A DNA stretch of 64,000 nucleotides from Agromyces rhizosphaerae (lineage in GTDB: Bacteria > Actinomycetota > Actinomycetes > Actinomycetales > Microbacteriaceae), in the NCBI RefSeq assembly GCF_027925245.1, contig NZ_BSDP01000001.1, positions 3,162,001 to 3,226,000 on the forward strand, written 5' to 3'. Of this stretch, positions 18,525 to 29,816 are shown one piece after another; the first letter of the stretch is position 1; each line of letters starts with the position of its first letter. The notes under the pieces are model-generated. The model worked only from the letters and a program-made list of their open reading frames with translations. It searched no databases and was not told the origin of the DNA. The translations under genes were made by a program, and so were the position numbers.

Positions 18525-19706
18525 TCAGGCGGGGTCGTCGTCGCTGCGCGCGCCGAAGACGATCTCGTCCCAGCTCGGCATCGACGCACGGCCCTTCTTC
18601 GAGTTCGCGGTCGCGCGCGCGGGGGTGGCGGAGTCGCTCTCTCCCGAGGCGGCGACGCGGCCCCAGAGCGAGTCACCGGCCGGCTGCGCAGGAGCCGCCG
18701 GCTTCTGCGCCTCCTGCTTCTGCGGCGGCCGCTTGGCCGCGGGCTGCCGCTTCTGCGGCGACTTCCGAGGCGCGCGTGCCGGCGCCGGGGCGGGCGCCTC
18801 GTCGAACTCCTCGTCGAACGTCGACAGGGGGATGTCGAGCGACTGCTCGGTGTCGTCGGAGACCTCGGCGACGGCGGCCGACTCGCGCTCGCCACGTCGC
18901 TTCCGCAGCGCCTCGAGCAGGTCGGCGGTGTCGCTCATCGCCTGCTCGGGCTCGGCGGCGCGCTTGATCGCCGCGTTCGCCGCGGCGGGGCTCGACGTCT
19001 TCACCGTGCGCGAGTACGACAGGGGCTCGGGCTGCGGCGGGGCATCCGCCGGCTCGAGGTCGTCGTCGAACGCGAAGGCGCCGCTGTCGAACCGCGACGC
19101 GTCGGGGTCCTGCGCGCCCACCGCGCGGAGCTTGGGGATCAGCCCCTCCTTCGGCTCGCCGGGCTGCGACAGCGTCACGGCCTCGGAGTTCAGCGGCTGC
19201 AACGCGCGCTTGCGCGGCTCGAAGCCCCAGCGGGCGTCGTGGTCGATGTCGTCCGCACGGAACTCGAGCTTGACCATCCAGCCGCGGTCCTCCTCCTTCC
19301 AGCTCGCCCAGCGGCCGCGGTCGGCGCCGAGCTTGTCGAGCCGGTCGCGGATGACGCTGCCGAACGTCGGGGGAGTGTCGGGGTCGACCTCGCCCTCGAT
19401 GTGCACGGGCACGGCGAGGGCGGAGTTCACGATGTGCTCGCGCTCGGCGAGCACCGGCCCCTCGAACCGGCGGATCGCCTCGAGCGACGCCCCGGTGAGG
19501 GTCGCGACCTCCTCGGCCGACAGGCCGGCGCGGATGTGCGCCTGCACCTCCCTGGGCGCGAGTCGCGGTGCGTTGGGTGATTCCGGATGCGACTGGCGGA
19601 GCTTCGACTGCACCACGTCGTCGATCGGGATCCTGAATCTCGCCCCCTCGTCGGAGGCGGCGAGCAGCGCGCCGTTCTCGACGCCGATCACCTTCAGTTC
19701 CTGCAT
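18525..19706 (-). CDS. sepH: Septation protein SepH
   Basis: This 393-residue actinobacterial protein directly stimulates FtsZ assembly at the division septum. The conserved DUF3071 N-terminus carries a helix-turn-helix-like segment (LSAEEVATLTGASLEAIRRFE), and a motif centred on GRWASWKEEDRGWMV follows. The C-terminal half is disordered: acidic, Pro/Ala/Lys-rich stretches and a conserved-looking tail SMPSWDEIVFGAR. The start at 19706 (MQELKVIG) is where family conservation begins. It is monocistronic and next to DUF4193, as in many actinobacterial chromosomes. Confidence 0.92.
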   Translation of the reverse strand: MQELKVIGVENGALLAASDEGARFRIPIDDVVQSKLRQSHPESPNAPRLAPREVQAHIRAGLSAEEVATLTGASLEAIRRFEGPVLAEREHIVNSALAVPVHIEGEVDPDTPPTFGSVIRDRLDKLGADRGRWASWKEEDRGWMVKLEFRADDIDHDARWGFEPRKRALQPLNSEAVTLSQPGEPKEGLIPKLRAVGAQDPDASRFDSGAFAFDDDLEPADAPPQPEPLSYSRTVKTSSPAAANAAIKRAAEPEQAMSDTADLLEALRKRRGERESAAVAEVSDDTEQSLDIPLSTFDEEFDEAPAPAPARAPRKSPQKRQPAAKRPPQKQEAQKPAAPAQPAGDSLWGRVAASGESDSATPARATANSKKGRASMPSWDEIVFGARSDDDPA

Positions 19707-19904
19707 GTCGCCGGGCCCTTCCCTGCTCACTGTTGCGAGCAAGGATGCCATGGGCCCCGGCAGGCGCAGGGGAATACCCCGGGCGTGCCGGAAGTTGCAG
19801 CGGGCAGATCGACCGGCGGCGTGGGGCGTTTGCACTTCCACCCCGGTTGATGCAGACTATGGCCGCCGATTTTCTTCGGCTGTCCCACCAAGAAATGGAA
19901 CGGA

Positions 19905-20198
19905 ATGGCAACAGATTACGACGCACCGCGGAAGAGCGACGACGACTCGGAGTCGATCGAGGCTCTCAAGGAGCGCGTACCCGACAAGAACTCGGGAATG
20001 GTCGACGCGGATGACGCCGACAACCCCGGTGGGTTCGACCTGCCGGGAGCTGATCTCTCCGACGTGGAACTCGACGTCGTGGTGCTGCCTCCGCAGGCCG
20101 ACGAGTTCACGTGCGTGAGCTGCTTCCTCGTGAAGCACCGCTCGCAGATCGACCACGAGACCAAGCTCGGGCCGATCTGCCTCGAGTGCGCGGCCTGA
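19905..20198 (+). CDS. DUF4193 zinc-ribbon-like protein
   Basis: This 97-residue protein is very acidic, with a disordered N-terminal half and a C-terminal CxxC pair on each side (Cys70/Cys73 and Cys92/Cys95), likely binding one zinc ion. It is a DUF4193 member, nearly universal in Actinobacteria and of unknown function. The genomic neighbours (DUF3093, dut, DUF3710, DUF3159) are the same as around Rv2699c in Mycobacterium tuberculosis. GGAACGGA precedes the ATG. Confidence 0.92.
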   Translation: MATDYDAPRKSDDDSESIEALKERVPDKNSGMVDADDADNPGGFDLPGADLSDVELDVVVLPPQADEFTCVSCFLVKHRSQIDHETKLGPICLECAA

Positions 20199-20207
20199 TC
20201 GGCGCCG

Positions 20208-20663
20208 CTACGCAGACTCCGATGGCCGTCGCGATCCGTTGATCGCGGCGGCCATCTCCGTCGGCCGGCGCGACGACACGATCCAGTAGGGGGTCGGGTC
20301 CTGCTCGTCGACGATCGGCACCTTCACGACGTGCGGCACCCAGCCGCGGATCAGCAGCCAGGCACGGGCATCCAGCCGCACGCCCCGCTCGGCCGTGGCA
20401 TCCGCCCCCTCGTGCGCGGTCGCCTCGCCCGTGAGCGCGAGCGGAATGCTGGCCTTCCCCGCGCGCAGCTCGGTCCCGGTCACCTCGACGACCGGCGCCG
20501 CGGCGACGAACGCGCCGAGCGTGCCGAGGTAGAGCACGATCCCGGTCACGATGCCCGCGGGCAGGGAGACGGGCGCCAGCACGAGGATGCTCGCCGGGAT
20601 CAGCAGCAGGCTGACGACGATCATCCAGGGGGTGGGCCAGAGTCGTTCTCGGTACACGTGCAT
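20208..20663 (-). CDS. DUF3093 membrane protein
   Basis: The 151-residue protein has two adjacent transmembrane helices near its N-terminus (WMIVVSLLLIPASILVLAPV and GIVTGIVLYLGTLGAFVAAA) and a cytoplasmic beta-rich domain with DARAWLLIRGWVPHVVKVP. This is the DUF3093 pattern. It is divergent from dut with only 39 bp between start codons, as in mycobacteria (Rv2698/Rv2697c). No ribosome binding site is evident at 20663. Function is unknown. Confidence 0.88.
   Translation of the reverse strand: MHVYRERLWPTPWMIVVSLLLIPASILVLAPVSLPAGIVTGIVLYLGTLGAFVAAAPVVEVTGTELRAGKASIPLALTGEATAHEGADATAERGVRLDARAWLLIRGWVPHVVKVPIVDEQDPTPYWIVSSRRPTEMAAAINGSRRPSESA
20221..20256 (+). terminator. DUF4193 terminator embedded in the 3' end of DUF3093
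   Basis: GATGGCCGTCGCGATC and GATCGCGGCGGCCATC pair across CGTT with one wobble. The stem starts 23 bp after the DUF4193 stop and lies wholly inside the coding end of the convergent gene. Confidence 0.6.
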
Positions 20664-20702
20664 GGATCCATTCGACCAGATTTCTTCGACTACCCTCGAC
20701 AC

Positions 20703-21179
20703 GTGACCGATTCCGTCGAGGTGCTCATCACCGCTGACCGCGTGCCCGCATACGCCCACCCGGGCGACGCCGGGGCCGACCTGCACGCGTCGGAGTCGCT
20801 CGTGCTCGCACCGGGGGAGCGGGCCACCGTCGGCACCGGCGTGGCGGTCGCGCTGCCCGACGGCTACGTCGGATTCGTCGTCCCGCGCAGCGGCCTGGCG
20901 TTCAAGCACGGCATCACCATCGTCAACGCCCCGGGCACGATCGACGCGGGCTACCGCGGCGAGATCAAGGTCTCGATGCTGAACACGGATGCCTCCGAGG
21001 CGTACGAGATCCGCGAGGGCGACCGCATCGCGCAGCTCGTCGTCATGCCCGTCAGCCGGGCGCGCTTCGTGCCGGTCGACCGGCTGCCCGGAAGCCATCG
21101 GGGGGAAGGCGGGTTCGGGTCGACCGGATTCGCCGCCGACGCACACCCCACACCCCAGTCAGGAGCCGCATCAGCGTGA
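20703..21179 (+). CDS. dut: dUTP diphosphatase
   Basis: The 158-residue trimeric dUTPase hydrolyses dUTP to dUMP and keeps uracil out of DNA. Motif 1 is GDAGADLHA, motif 2 is PRSGLAFKHG, motif 3 is APGTIDAGYRGEIKV, motif 4 is EGDRIAQLVV, and motif 5 is RGEGGFGSTG. GTG at 20703 is preceded by TACCCT ending 6 nt upstream, so the mRNA is probably leaderless. The stop overlaps the start of the DUF3710 gene (GTGA). Confidence 0.96.
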   Translation: MTDSVEVLITADRVPAYAHPGDAGADLHASESLVLAPGERATVGTGVAVALPDGYVGFVVPRSGLAFKHGITIVNAPGTIDAGYRGEIKVSMLNTDASEAYEIREGDRIAQLVVMPVSRARFVPVDRLPGSHRGEGGFGSTGFAADAHPTPQSGAASA

Positions 21180-21802
21180 GCGAGATCGAGAACGCCGACC
21201 GACCGGTCGACCACCCCAAGTCCGCCCCGGAGGACCGCGACACCGCGGGCCCGCTCGACGAGTCGGAGGCCAACCCGGTCCGCCCGTACGTCGACCTCGG
21301 CGGCGTGAAGGTGCTGCCGCGCGAGGGCCTGCACCTGCGCCTCGAGGTGGAGGAGTCCACCAAGCGCGTGGTGGCGATCGGGCTCGACTACGCGAACTCG
21401 ACGCTGCAGGTCCAGCCGTTCGCCGCGCCGCGGTCCAGCGGCCTGTGGCACGAGATCCGCGAGCAGATCGCCACGCAGATCACCGGCCAGGGCGGCACGA
21501 TCACGCCCCGCGAGGGCGCGTTCGGGCCCGAGCTGCTCGCGCAGATCCCGGTTCCGGCGACCGAGCAGCAGGCCGCGCACACGCGGCTCGCCCGCTTCGT
21601 CGGCGTCGACGGGCCGCGCTGGTTCCTGCGCGGCGTGATCGCGGGCGACGCAGCCGTCGACCCGTCGGCCGCCGCGCTGGTGGAGGACCTGTTCCGCAGC
21701 ATCGTCGTGGTGCGCGGCAACACCCCGATGCCGCCCCGCGACCTCATTCCGCTGCGCATGCCCCAGGGCTCGGGCGGATCGAAGCCGCCGGCCGCCCCGT
21801 GA
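21176..21802 (+). CDS. DUF3710 protein
   Basis: This 208-residue soluble protein is of the DUF3710 family (Rv2696c-like). An acidic, variable N-terminus of about 35 residues precedes a conserved core with YVDLGGVKVLP, LEVEESTKRVVA and GPRWFLRGVIAGDAA. The function is not known. Both ends overlap neighbours by GTGA, upstream with dut and downstream with DUF3159, which indicates translational coupling. In mycobacteria an OB-fold gene sits between DUF3710 and DUF3159; here it is missing. Confidence 0.9.
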   Translation: MSEIENADRPVDHPKSAPEDRDTAGPLDESEANPVRPYVDLGGVKVLPREGLHLRLEVEESTKRVVAIGLDYANSTLQVQPFAAPRSSGLWHEIREQIATQITGQGGTITPREGAFGPELLAQIPVPATEQQAAHTRLARFVGVDGPRWFLRGVIAGDAAVDPSAAALVEDLFRSIVVVRGNTPMPPRDLIPLRMPQGSGGSKPPAAP

Positions 21803-22569
21803 CCACCGTGTCCGACCCCGCGCACGGCGACCGCGACGAACCCGCCGAGGGCGAGCGGGACGACGACGTCGCCGCGCACGAGACCGCGGCCGGCATCGGC
21901 GCGGGCCTCGCGCAGGCCGCCGAGCGCTCCGGGCTGGGCGGGCTCGCCCGCGACGAGGCGCTCACGGCTCGTGAACTGCTCGGCGCCCTCGGCGGCGTCC
22001 GCGGGCTGTGCGAGGCGATCCTGCCCGGGCTCGTCTTCCTCACGGTCTACGCGATCTGGGGCGAACTGGTCCCGGCGCTGGCCGGATCGGTCGGCCTCGC
22101 CGTCGTCTTCACCATCGCCCGCCTGATCGCGCGCACGCCCGTGACGCAGGCGGTCGCGGGGCTCGTGGCCGCCGGGGCATCCGCAGCCCTCGCCCTCTGG
22201 ACCGGCCGCGGCGAGGACAACTTCGTGCTCGGCCTGTGGACCAACGGGGCGTACGCGGCCGCGATCCTCGTCTCGCTGCTCGTCGGCTGGCCGTTGCTCG
22301 GCCTCGCGGTCGGGTTCCTGATGGGCGACGGGCTGGAGTGGAAGCGCGACCGGCGCAAGTACCGTGCCATGCAGCTGCTCACGGTGCTCTGGCTCGGCCT
22401 GTTCGTCGGCCGGTTGGCCGTGCAGCTGCCGCTCTACCTGGCCGCCAACGTCGAGGGCCTCGCCCTCACCCGCCTGCTCATGGGCGTGCCGCTGTACGCG
22501 GTGCTGCTGGTGCTGTCGTGGCTCGTGGTGCGCGCCGTGTACCCGTCGGGCTCCGACCGGGGCGAGTGA
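21799..22569 (+). CDS. DUF3159 membrane protein
   Basis: The 256-residue DUF3159 protein has an acidic N-terminal tail of about 60 residues, then six or so transmembrane helices. Conserved-looking parts are LLGALGGVRGLCEAILPGL and the loop DGLEWKRDRRKYRAMQLL. It is the last gene of the dut operon. In many Actinobacteria TrkA potassium-channel genes follow; here an aconitase promoter region follows directly. The function is unknown. Confidence 0.9.
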   Translation: MTTVSDPAHGDRDEPAEGERDDDVAAHETAAGIGAGLAQAAERSGLGGLARDEALTARELLGALGGVRGLCEAILPGLVFLTVYAIWGELVPALAGSVGLAVVFTIARLIARTPVTQAVAGLVAAGASAALALWTGRGEDNFVLGLWTNGAYAAAILVSLLVGWPLLGLAVGFLMGDGLEWKRDRRKYRAMQLLTVLWLGLFVGRLAVQLPLYLAANVEGLALTRLLMGVPLYAVLLVLSWLVVRAVYPSGSDRGE

Positions 22570-22574
22570 TACAG

Positions 22575-22594
22575 TTATCTCGACATCGAGATAA
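22575..22594. promoter_or_regulatory. 20-bp palindromic operator upstream of aconitase
   Basis: TTATCTCGACATCGAGATAA has perfect 9-bp arms around CA. It lies 6 bp after the DUF3159 stop and 134 bp before the acn start. The TCTCGA/TCGAGA core is the style of MarR-family sites; TamR of Streptomyces, which controls aconitase, is a candidate family. No MarR gene is in the window. Confidence 0.7.
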
Positions 22595-22633
22595 ATGTAC
22601 CGAGCTGGACGAGCCCGGTCCGCAGCGCGGCGA

Positions 22634-22650
22634 TTAGGTTACCCTTGCTG
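22634..22650 (+). promoter_or_regulatory. Candidate aconitase -10 with an iron-box half-site
   Basis: TTAGGTTACCCT starting at 22634 contains TACCCT (22640-22645), a fitting -10. Its first eight bases equal the left half of the DtxR/IdeR iron box (TTAGGTTA), but the right half is degenerate, so iron control is only a possibility. Confidence 0.35.
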
Positions 22651-22728
22651 GCGGGGGGCCCAGTTCGGCCGCGAGAATCACAGGCGGGCCGGTCCGCGCC
22701 GGTCGCATCGAGCGAAGGAGAGGCCAAC

Positions 22729-25539
<2,811 letters not shown>

Positions 25540-25558
25540 CGCACCGTCCGTAGCACGC

Positions 25559-25591
25559 GAGCGACCCGGCAGTCCAGCTGCCGGGTCGCTC
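25559..25591 (+). terminator. Terminator after acnA
   Basis: GAGCGACCCGGCAG and CTGCCGGGTCGCTC pair perfectly across TCCAG, 20 bp after the acnA stop. Confidence 0.85.
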
Positions 25592-25614
25592 GTCGCTTCC
25601 CCAGACTCCCGGCG

Positions 25615-25620
25615 TAGACT
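25615..25620 (+). promoter_or_regulatory. Candidate -10 box for dxs
   Basis: TAGACT, 49 bp before the dxs ATG and just after the acnA terminator, fits the local TANNNT style. No clear -35 is visible. Confidence 0.4.
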
Positions 25621-25668
25621 CGGCGGACGGCGACCGCGAGGCGCCCGTGCACCGGAAAGGTACCCTGC

Positions 25669-27597
25669 ATGACCCTGCTCGAGACGATCGACGGCCCCCG
25701 AGACCTGGACCGGCTCTCGCCCGCAGAGCTCGACCAGCTGGCGCGCGAGATCCGGGAGTACCTCGTCGCGAGCGTGTCGCAGACCGGCGGGCACCTGGGG
25801 CCGAACCTCGGCGTCGTGGAGCTGACGCTCGCGATCCACCGCGTCTTCGAGTCGCCGAAGGACGCCATCGTCTTCGACACCGGGCACCAGTCGTACGTGC
25901 ACAAGATGCTCACGGGCCGGCGCGACCTCTCCAGCATCCGCACCACCGGCGGCCTCGCCGGGTACCCGCAGCGCTCCGAGTCGGAGCACGACATCGTCGA
26001 GAGCTCGCACGCGTCGAGCTCGCTGTCGTGGGCCGACGGCATCTCGCGCGCGTTCGAGATGACCGGCCAGCAGGACCGCCACGTCGTGGCCGTGGTGGGC
26101 GACGGGGCGCTCACGGGCGGCATGACGTGGGAGGCGCTCAACAACATCACCGACGACAACAACCGCAGGCTCGTCGTCGTCGTCAACGACAACGGGCGCT
26201 CGTATGCGCCGACCATCGGCGGCATGGCCCGGTTCCTCAACTCGGTGCGCACGCGTCGCGGCTATCGCGCGCTGCACCAGTCGAGCCGGAAGGCGTTCGA
26301 TCGCCTCGGCGGGCCGGCCCGGGCCGTCTACCGGGGCGTCCGCGGCGGCCTGCACGGCTTCCTCAGCCGGTTCTCGAACAACGAGGCGCTCTACTCGAAC
26401 CTCGACATCAAGTACATCGGCCCGGTCGACGGCCACGACGAGGGCGCCGTCGAGCGGGCGCTCGTGCAGGCGCGCGACTACGGCACCCCCGCGATCGTGC
26501 ACGTGATCACCGAGAAGGGCCGCGGCTACGAGCCAGCGCTGCGCGACGTCGCCGACCAGTTCCACGCCGTCGGGCAGATCGACCCGGAGACGGGGGAGTC
26601 GCTCGTGGCCGCATCCGCCCCCTCGTGGACCAGCGTGTTCTCCGAGGAGCTCGTGCGCGTGGCCGATGCCGACGACCGCGTCGTGGGCATCACCGCGGCG
26701 ATGCTGCGCCCGACCGGGCTGCACCGCATGGCCGAGCGCTACCCCGACCGCGTGCTCGACGTGGGCATCGCCGAGCAGCACGCGGTCACCAGTGCCGCCG
26801 GGCTCGCGTTCGGCGGGCTGCACCCGGTGGTCGCGGTCTACGCCACCTTCATGAACCGCGCGTTCGACCAGGTGCTGATGGACGTCGCGCTGCACCGCGC
26901 GGGCGTCACGTTCGTGCTCGACCGCGCCGGCGTCACCGGCCCCGACGGGCCCAGCCACCACGGCGTGTGGGACCTCGCGATCCTGCAGGTCGTGCCGGGC
27001 ATCCGGCTCGCGGCGCCCCGCGACGCCGAGCGCCTCGCCGAGGAGCTGCACGAGGCGGTGCAGGTGCAGGACGCCCCGACGGTGCTGCGCTTCCCGAAGG
27101 GCTCGGTCGGCACCGAGTACCCCGCCGAGCGCCGCACGCCCGACGGCGTGGACGTGCTGCGCGAGACCGACCGTCGCGACGTGCTGATCGTCACCGTCGG
27201 CCCGATGGCCGGCATCGGCCTCGAGGTCGCCGAGCGGCTCGCCGACCAGGGGATCGGCGCCACCGTCGTCGACCCGCGCTGGGTCGTCCCCGTGCCGCGC
27301 AGCGTCGTCGAGCTCGCGCGCGACTACCGCATCGTCGTCAGCATCGAGGACGGCATGCGCGTGGGCGGCATCGGCACGCGCATCCGCCAGGACCTCCGCG
27401 AGGCCGACGTCGACACCGCGGTCACGGAGATCGGGCTGCCCGACGAGTTCCTCGACCACGGCTCGCGCGGCGACATCCTCGAGCGCGTCGGACTCACGCC
27501 CCAGCACATCGCGCGCGACGTGACCGCGATGGTGCTCGGCAGCAAGCTGCCGCACGCGCGGGCCGTACCTGCCGACGAGGAGGCCTCGACCCGCTGA
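25669..27597 (+). CDS. dxs: 1-deoxy-D-xylulose-5-phosphate synthase
   Basis: The 642-residue thiamine-diphosphate enzyme condenses pyruvate and glyceraldehyde-3-phosphate in the first step of the non-mevalonate isoprenoid pathway. The thiamine-diphosphate motif is GDGALTGG at 144-151, and the catalytic Glu369 is in GIAEQHAVT. A QSYVHKMLTGR segment near residue 80 binds substrate. GGAAAGG precedes the start. The gene is monocistronic between two hairpins. The acn-dxs adjacency is common in Actinobacteria. Confidence 0.97.
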   Translation: MTLLETIDGPRDLDRLSPAELDQLAREIREYLVASVSQTGGHLGPNLGVVELTLAIHRVFESPKDAIVFDTGHQSYVHKMLTGRRDLSSIRTTGGLAGYPQRSESEHDIVESSHASSSLSWADGISRAFEMTGQQDRHVVAVVGDGALTGGMTWEALNNITDDNNRRLVVVVNDNGRSYAPTIGGMARFLNSVRTRRGYRALHQSSRKAFDRLGGPARAVYRGVRGGLHGFLSRFSNNEALYSNLDIKYIGPVDGHDEGAVERALVQARDYGTPAIVHVITEKGRGYEPALRDVADQFHAVGQIDPETGESLVAASAPSWTSVFSEELVRVADADDRVVGITAAMLRPTGLHRMAERYPDRVLDVGIAEQHAVTSAAGLAFGGLHPVVAVYATFMNRAFDQVLMDVALHRAGVTFVLDRAGVTGPDGPSHHGVWDLAILQVVPGIRLAAPRDAERLAEELHEAVQVQDAPTVLRFPKGSVGTEYPAERRTPDGVDVLRETDRRDVLIVTVGPMAGIGLEVAERLADQGIGATVVDPRWVVPVPRSVVELARDYRIVVSIEDGMRVGGIGTRIRQDLREADVDTAVTEIGLPDEFLDHGSRGDILERVGLTPQHIARDVTAMVLGSKLPHARAVPADEEASTR

Positions 27598-27620
27598 GGC
27601 GGGCTTCTCGCACGAACGAC

Positions 27621-27652
27621 GAACGCCCCGGAGCCGAAGCTCCGGGGCGTTC
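27621..27652. terminator. Bidirectional terminator between dxs and the fatty-acid oxidation operon
   Basis: GAACGCCCCGGAGC and GCTCCGGGGCGTTC pair perfectly across CGAA between convergent genes. Confidence 0.88.
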
Positions 27653-27669
27653 CTCGTGTCGCCGTGGCG

Positions 27670-29808
27670 TCAGGCGCCCACGCCCGCCACCGGCGGGTGG
27701 TGGAACGTGTCGCCGAAGGCGCGCTCGCTGGCGCCGACGCGGTCCAGGTACGGCGTGGCGCCGCCCATCTGGAACGGCCAGCCGGCGCCGAGGATCATGC
27801 ACAGGTCGATGTCCTCAGGGGCGTGCACCACGTCGTCCTCGAGCATCCGGTGCATCTCGTCGGCCAGGCCGTCCTCGAGACGCGTGCGGATCTCCTCCGC
27901 GGTCATCGGGTTCGTGCCGCCGGCGACGATCTTCACCGCGCCCTTGTCGTAGCCGGTGACGTTGCCCTTGCCGTCGCGCTCGAGCAGCTTGCCGTGCTCC
28001 GCGAGGCGGTGCAGGTTGTCGCTCGCGAAGAAGCGCTCCGGGAACGCCGCGTGGTGCGTGTCGAGCACGTGCGCGCCGACCTTGAGGCCGACGAGCTCGA
28101 GCAGCTCGAACGGGCCCATCGGGAGCCCGAACGGCTTCACGGCCTCGTCCACGACCTCGAACGGCGTGCCCTCGTCGACCGCGTGCATCGTCTCGCCGAG
28201 CACCTTGGCCAGCACGCGGTTCACGACGAACCCGGGGGTGTCGCGCGTGATGACCGCGTTCTTGCGGAGCTTCGCCGCGATCACCATCGCGGTGGAGAGC
28301 GTGGCCTCGTCGGTCTTCGGGGCGTTCACGACCTCGATCAGCGGCATGACGGCCACCGGGTTGAAGAAGTGGAAGCCCACGAGCCGCTCGGGGTTGGCGA
28401 GCTTCGCGCCGATCTGCTCGACCGACAGCGACGAGGTGTTCGTGGCGAGCACGGCCTCGGGGGAGACGTGCTGCTCGATCTCGGCGAAGACGTCCTGCTT
28501 GATGCCGAGCTCCTCGAACACCGCCTCGATGACCCAGTCGCAGTCGGCGAAGTCGGCCTTGTCGGTGGTGCCGGTGACCAGCGCGCGCAGGCGGTTCGCC
28601 TCGTCGGAGGAGATGCGGCCCTTCTGCTCGAGGGTGCCGATCTCATCGCGGATGTAGGCGAGGCCCTTGTCGACGCGCGCCTGGTCGAGGTCGGTGATGA
28701 CCACGGGCACCTGGAGGCGGCGCACGAACAGCAGCGCGAACTGGCTGGCCATGAGGCCGGCGCCGATCACGCCCACCTTGGTGATGCGCTTCGCGAGTGC
28801 CTTGTCGGGCGCGCCGGCCGGCTTCTTGGCGCGCTTCTGCACGAGGTTGAACGCGTAGATGCTGGCCTGCAGCTGGTCGCCGACGATGAGGTCGGCGAGC
28901 GCCTCGTCCTCGGCGGCGAAGCCGGCCTCGCGGTCGTTCGACTTGGCGCCCTTGAGCAGCTCGAGCGCGACGTACGGCGACTTCTGGACCTCGCCGATGC
29001 GGCGCTTCAGCATCTTGGTGGCGATGCCGATCGCGGCATCCCACTTCACCATGCGCTCGACCTTGCCCGGCTCGTTCGGCCGCTTCACCTTCACGCGGCC
29101 CGCGACGACGTCGTCCGCCCAGCGGATCGAGTCCTCGAGGAACGCGGCCGAGGCGAACATGCGATCGGCGATGCCGAGCTCGAGCACGTCCTTGCCCTTG
29201 AGGGTGCGGTTCTGCTTGAGCGGGTTCTCGATGACCACCTTGAGGGCGTTCTCGATGCCGATCAGGTTCGGCAGCAGGGTCGCACCGCCCCAGCCGGGGA
29301 TGAGCCCGAGGAACACCTCGGGCAGCGCGACCGCCGGGGTCGAGGCGTCCACCGTGCGGTAGTCGGCGTGCAGCCCGATCTCGAGGCCGCCGCCGAGCGC
29401 GAGCCCGTTGATGAACGCGAACGTGGGCACGCCCATGGTGTGCAGCTTGCCCAGCGCGTGGTGGCCGAGCTGGCCCATGCGCAGGGCGATCTCGTGGCTC
29501 GGGATCTCGGCGACCTTGCTGAGGTCGGCGCCTGCGGCGAGGATGAACGGCTTGCCCGTGACGGCCACCGCGTCGATGTCGCCGGCCTTCGCCTGCTCGG
29601 CGAGCCGGTCGAGCGTGTCGGCGTACTCGAGCAGCGACTTCGGGCCCAGCGTGTTCGGCCGGGTGTGGTCGCGCCCGTTGTCGAGCGTCACCAGTGCGAG
29701 CACGCGCCCGTCGGAGAGCGGGACCTCGCGCACGTACGAGTGCGTGACGACCTCGTCGTCCGACAGGCCCGCGAGCTCCGTGAAGTCGATCTTCGTGTAA
29801 TCGGTCAT
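27670..29808 (-). CDS. Fatty-acid oxidation multienzyme: enoyl-CoA hydratase / 3-hydroxyacyl-CoA dehydrogenase
   Basis: This 712-residue FadB-like protein carries two beta-oxidation steps. The N-terminal crotonase domain has the oxyanion region AAGADLSKV and GLALGGGLEIGLHADYR. The Rossmann domain begins VGVIGAGLMASQFALLF, and the dehydrogenase signature is GFHFFNPVAVMPLIEVV, with RDTPGFVVNRVL before the C-terminal helical domains. The start at 29808 is 8 bp after the thiolase stop, so it is co-transcribed with and follows the thiolase gene. Length equals the usual 700-730. In Actinobacteria the complex is thought to be an alpha2-beta2 trifunctional enzyme. Confidence 0.94.
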   Translation of the reverse strand: MTDYTKIDFTELAGLSDDEVVTHSYVREVPLSDGRVLALVTLDNGRDHTRPNTLGPKSLLEYADTLDRLAEQAKAGDIDAVAVTGKPFILAAGADLSKVAEIPSHEIALRMGQLGHHALGKLHTMGVPTFAFINGLALGGGLEIGLHADYRTVDASTPAVALPEVFLGLIPGWGGATLLPNLIGIENALKVVIENPLKQNRTLKGKDVLELGIADRMFASAAFLEDSIRWADDVVAGRVKVKRPNEPGKVERMVKWDAAIGIATKMLKRRIGEVQKSPYVALELLKGAKSNDREAGFAAEDEALADLIVGDQLQASIYAFNLVQKRAKKPAGAPDKALAKRITKVGVIGAGLMASQFALLFVRRLQVPVVITDLDQARVDKGLAYIRDEIGTLEQKGRISSDEANRLRALVTGTTDKADFADCDWVIEAVFEELGIKQDVFAEIEQHVSPEAVLATNTSSLSVEQIGAKLANPERLVGFHFFNPVAVMPLIEVVNAPKTDEATLSTAMVIAAKLRKNAVITRDTPGFVVNRVLAKVLGETMHAVDEGTPFEVVDEAVKPFGLPMGPFELLELVGLKVGAHVLDTHHAAFPERFFASDNLHRLAEHGKLLERDGKGNVTGYDKGAVKIVAGGTNPMTAEEIRTRLEDGLADEMHRMLEDDVVHAPEDIDLCMILGAGWPFQMGGATPYLDRVGASERAFGDTFHHPPVAGVGA

Positions 29809-29816
29809 CGCGGTGC

